Shown: piece after piece, positions 34,331 through 36,524 of the stretch
How positions within the stretch are numbered: position 1 is the first letter of the stretch
Layout: every line of letters begins with the position of its first letter
Source: Lyngbya aestuarii BL J
GTDB taxonomy: Bacteria; Cyanobacteriota; Cyanobacteriia; Cyanobacteriales; Microcoleaceae
NCBI RefSeq assembly: GCF_000478195.2
Contig: NZ_AUZM01000062.1
Coordinates: 1 to 36,524, forward strand
Length of the DNA stretch: 36,524 nt
Reading direction: 5' to 3'
Notes under the pieces: generated by a model
The model's database searches: none
The model's input: the letters and a program-made list of their open reading frames with translations, nothing else
Told to the model about the DNA's origin: nothing
Translations under genes and position numbers: made by a program

Positions 34331-34507
34331 TTAAGAATTATAGAGGCGTTCTGATCGTCGAGCGTCTCAAAAATAGATTAGCATGATCGGGCTAAGTACA
34401 AGAGCTTACTATAAACGAGTGACACACAAACGGGGGATGTGCTATCGGACAATTATTGACTAAAATGAGACATAATCTTTTTTGTTCTGATTTTAGGGAA
34501 AAAGTAA

Positions 34508-36100
34508 ATGCTAAAAAATATCAGTCATGCCGGGGGAGTCAACCCACAAGCAAAAGAGAGAAGGGAACAAACCGAAGAAATTCTATTTAGTACACCTTTT
34601 GGTTATATGTTCCCTGACTTGGTAATGGGGGAAAATACAGAGGCGAATAAATTACCTGTAGCCAGCAACACGGTTCCTGCTTTAAAGATGCTAGGAGACG
34701 CCATGGCTGACTTAGGAGAAGCGGGGGCAGAAATGAAGAAATTCAACTCCACTATTCCTTCAGTTTTTACCTATTTGGGTCAGTTTGTCGATCACGATAT
34801 TACCGCTCGAACAGATCGGGAAACAGAGATCAGCATGATTAGTATTGGTGATAATGCTAACGATGAATTAAAGCCGATTGACCCACAAATTATTTTAAAT
34901 AAGCTCAAAAATGGGCGGCGTCCTCAGCTTGATCTCGATAGTCTTTATGGTGACGGGCCAGCATTAATACCGGGCGGAAAAGTTGGAGCAAATACAGAAG
35001 CTCAGTTTCTTTATGAGGATGAAAGCTTACTGTTAAAAGTTCAAGATTTGGGTAAATTTGTGGATTTACCTCGGGCTGATCGCAAAGCCAAAATTGCAGA
35101 TATGCGTAATGATGAAAACGTGATTATTAGTCAGCTTCATGCTGCTTTTTTGAAATTTCATAATGTAATTGCTTGTACTTTACCGAAACATTTATCTCCC
35201 CAGAGTCGGTATATTTATGCTCGTCAGTTTGTGCGTTGGTGTTATCAGTATGTTGTCATTAATGACTATCTCAGAGCAGTTTGCGACCCCAATATTGTAG
35301 ACGATATCCTGCTCAACGGGCCGCGTTTTTATCTCCCTGGCTTTAGTGGAAATTCGGTTTTTATGCCGCTAGAATTTTCCGTCGCCGGATTTCGGTTTGG
35401 TCACTCAATGATTCGTCCGTTTTATCAACTCAATCGTCAGTCTCAAGTCAAAATTATGAATCTCTTGGGTGTTTCCAAAGATCGACCTCAAGAGTCTGAT
35501 TTGCTAGAAAAGAACGGTGACAATTATCAACTCAAGAAAAGTTTTAGTGTTGACTGGGAAAACTTTGTCAGATTTGTACCGGATGAACCGATTCCTAACG
35601 TCGCTCGTAAAATCGATCCGAAGATTTCTCAAGGCTTATTTGATCTTCAACTCGACGGAGTAAGAGCGAATACATTCATGTCTCATTTAGCTCAACGAAA
35701 TCTAGTCAGAGGTTATTCATTGAGTCTACCCACCGGACAAAAAATGGCTAAAGCATTTGGTTTTCAACCCCTAACAAAAGAAGATTTAATTGATAAAGAA
35801 CCGAATGAAAAACTGAAGCAAGCACTTGAATATGGGAATTTTGGAGACAGAACACCTTTATGGTATTATATCCTCAAAGAAGCCGCATTACAAACCGGAG
35901 GAAACACGCTAGGGGCTGTAGGAAGTAGTATTGTTGCAGAGACTTTAATTGGGTTAGTCAAACAAGATCCCAACAGCTATTTAAACCATTTGCATAATCC
36001 GGCTGTACGACCGAATGGAATTCGCATTCCTCGGCTTTATGGTCGTGCTTCAATTATTAACTCGATTGGAGATATTTTATCCTGTGCAGGAGTTCGTTAG
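34508..36100 (+). CDS. Animal-type haem peroxidase (peroxidase-cyclooxygenase superfamily)
   Basis: A 530-aa peroxidase related to myeloperoxidase and lactoperoxidase. The haem pocket is complete: distal His96 in GQFVDHD, Arg200 and Glu203 in RNDENVIISQLHAAF with the family's spacing of three, and proximal His299 in FRFGHSMI. Asp95 beside the distal His suggests haem ester linkage through Asp and Glu, as in mammalian enzymes. It oxidises halides or thiocyanate, or organic substrates, with H2O2. There is no signal peptide or membrane helix, so it works in the cytoplasm or leaves by an unusual route. A peroxidase of this type from Lyngbya sp. PCC 8106 has, as I recall, been studied; this may be a close relative. 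AGGGA precedes the ATG. Confidence 0.93.
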   Translation: MLKNISHAGGVNPQAKERREQTEEILFSTPFGYMFPDLVMGENTEANKLPVASNTVPALKMLGDAMADLGEAGAEMKKFNSTIPSVFTYLGQFVDHDITARTDRETEISMISIGDNANDELKPIDPQIILNKLKNGRRPQLDLDSLYGDGPALIPGGKVGANTEAQFLYEDESLLLKVQDLGKFVDLPRADRKAKIADMRNDENVIISQLHAAFLKFHNVIACTLPKHLSPQSRYIYARQFVRWCYQYVVINDYLRAVCDPNIVDDILLNGPRFYLPGFSGNSVFMPLEFSVAGFRFGHSMIRPFYQLNRQSQVKIMNLLGVSKDRPQESDLLEKNGDNYQLKKSFSVDWENFVRFVPDEPIPNVARKIDPKISQGLFDLQLDGVRANTFMSHLAQRNLVRGYSLSLPTGQKMAKAFGFQPLTKEDLIDKEPNEKLKQALEYGNFGDRTPLWYYILKEAALQTGGNTLGAVGSSIVAETLIGLVKQDPNSYLNHLHNPAVRPNGIRIPRLYGRASIINSIGDILSCAGVR

Positions 36101-36166
36101 AGATCAATTAAAATCAGTTATAATCTGAGTTTTAACTTTCGATATGTTAATAGTTTTTATCCTACT

Positions 36167-36225
36167 CATCTGGATGAGAAAGTCAAAGGTTGTCAAGATC
36201 TTTCTCTCATTCAGATGATGTTTTT
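36167..36225. terminator. Terminator between the peroxidase and a convergent gene
   Basis: CATCTG-GATGAG-AAAG (36167-36182) pairs with CTTT-CTCTCATT-CAGATG (36200-36217) with one wobble and a 2-base bulge, followed by TTTTT (36221-36225). The T-run favours termination of the peroxidase transcript; the stem could also act on the opposite strand. Confidence 0.7.
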
Positions 36226-36249
36226 ATGGGTTGCTATCTATAAAACTGC

Positions 36250-36524
36250 TTATAAAATTAACCCGATTGCTAAACCCCAAAAAGGAACAAATCTTAGCCA
36301 TCGCTTTTGACGATTAAAGGGTTCAATACTTCCCATCAAGATGATTTGAAAAATATAAAATAAAACCATATCAACACAAAAAGCAATCGTAACGCGATTA
36401 CTCATTAAATTTTCAATAAAAAATTCGGTTTTAGTAGGAATATCTCCAAATTCAGGTCGAGCAAAAACCGCCCAAAAAAGAGAGAGTATTCCTATAATCA
36501 AGCCAACAAATCCAAATATTTTCG
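36250..36524 (-). CDS. Small membrane protein of unknown function, 5' end outside the window
   Basis: The frame is open to the window edge: codons before a TTG at 36501 read KIFGFVG and belong to the same hydrophobic helix, so the true start is further upstream. The visible 91 residues have three hydrophobic segments (IIGILSLFWAVFA, TIAFCVDMVLFYIFQIILM, FVPFWGLAIGLIL) joined by short polar loops. A four-helix or larger membrane protein without recognisable catalytic residues. I do not recognise the family. It is convergent with the peroxidase gene. Confidence 0.65.
   Translation of the reverse strand, partial: KIFGFVGLIIGILSLFWAVFARPEFGDIPTKTEFFIENLMSNRVTIAFCVDMVLFYIFQIILMGSIEPFNRQKRWLRFVPFWGLAIGLIL

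Noticed and set aside
1-36524. tRNA, rRNA, prophage or toxin-antitoxin genes
   Set aside because: No T-loop-like GGTTCRANYCC with an acceptor stem, no rRNA core sequence, no integrase or phage structural gene and no convincing short toxin-antitoxin pair was found.

Overview
The window looks like chromosomal DNA of a filamentous, phycobilisome-bearing cyanobacterium, most likely of the Oscillatoriales (Lyngbya / Limnoraphis / Planktothrix type). The evidence is the many HIP1 octamers (GCGATCGC, for example near 835, 2778, 4452, 10085, 16684, 18378 and 31032), a gltA-ndhA-ndhI-ndhG-ndhE cluster, nblA, a fibrillin, a cyanobacterial-type short GpsA, CHAT, CHASE2 and DUF928 proteins, and heptameric repeats. 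The genus is inferred from gene content and was not tested.

Layout. 1-452: right end of an IS200/IS605-type element with a frameshifted transposase gene. 545-1666: HNH nuclease, terminator, SixA phosphatase. 1766-6212: citrate synthase followed by four NDH-1 subunits (A, I, G, E). 6217-10652: hairpin repeat, then a minus-strand group with an alkyltransferase-like protein, a membrane Ser/Thr kinase, a YfcC-type transporter and gpsA. 10834-12669: GH15 glycosidase. 12670-16114: two secreted PEP-CTERM-like proteins, the second overlapping a convergent stand-alone salicylate/isochorismate synthase. 16472-22108: TPR-CHAT protein, DUF928 protein and CHASE2-adenylate cyclase in a row. 22182-23388: fibrillin, and nblA behind a textbook NtcA promoter. 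23636-28543: unknown 150-aa protein, AnmK, PP2C phosphatase, ABC1/UbiB kinase and a small coiled-coil protein. 28769-33471: a kinase-like protein that has lost its catalytic residues, a short tandem repeat, an unknown membrane protein and PncB. 33788-36100: FMN reductase and an animal-type haem peroxidase. 36250-36524: a membrane protein cut by the window edge.

How it fits together. Much of the window is housekeeping: respiration and cyclic electron flow, NAD and lipid precursors, cell-wall recycling. Signalling and envelope genes are unusually dense around it: two kinase-fold proteins, one PP2C, SixA, a cyclase, a CHAT protease-like protein and two PEP-CTERM-like proteins. The strongest candidates for something undescribed are the CHAT / DUF928 / CHASE2-cyclase trio, the membrane pseudokinase with a Ser/Tyr-rich tail, the orphan salicylate synthase, and the FMN reductase-peroxidase pair. 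No rRNA, tRNA or CRISPR array was found.
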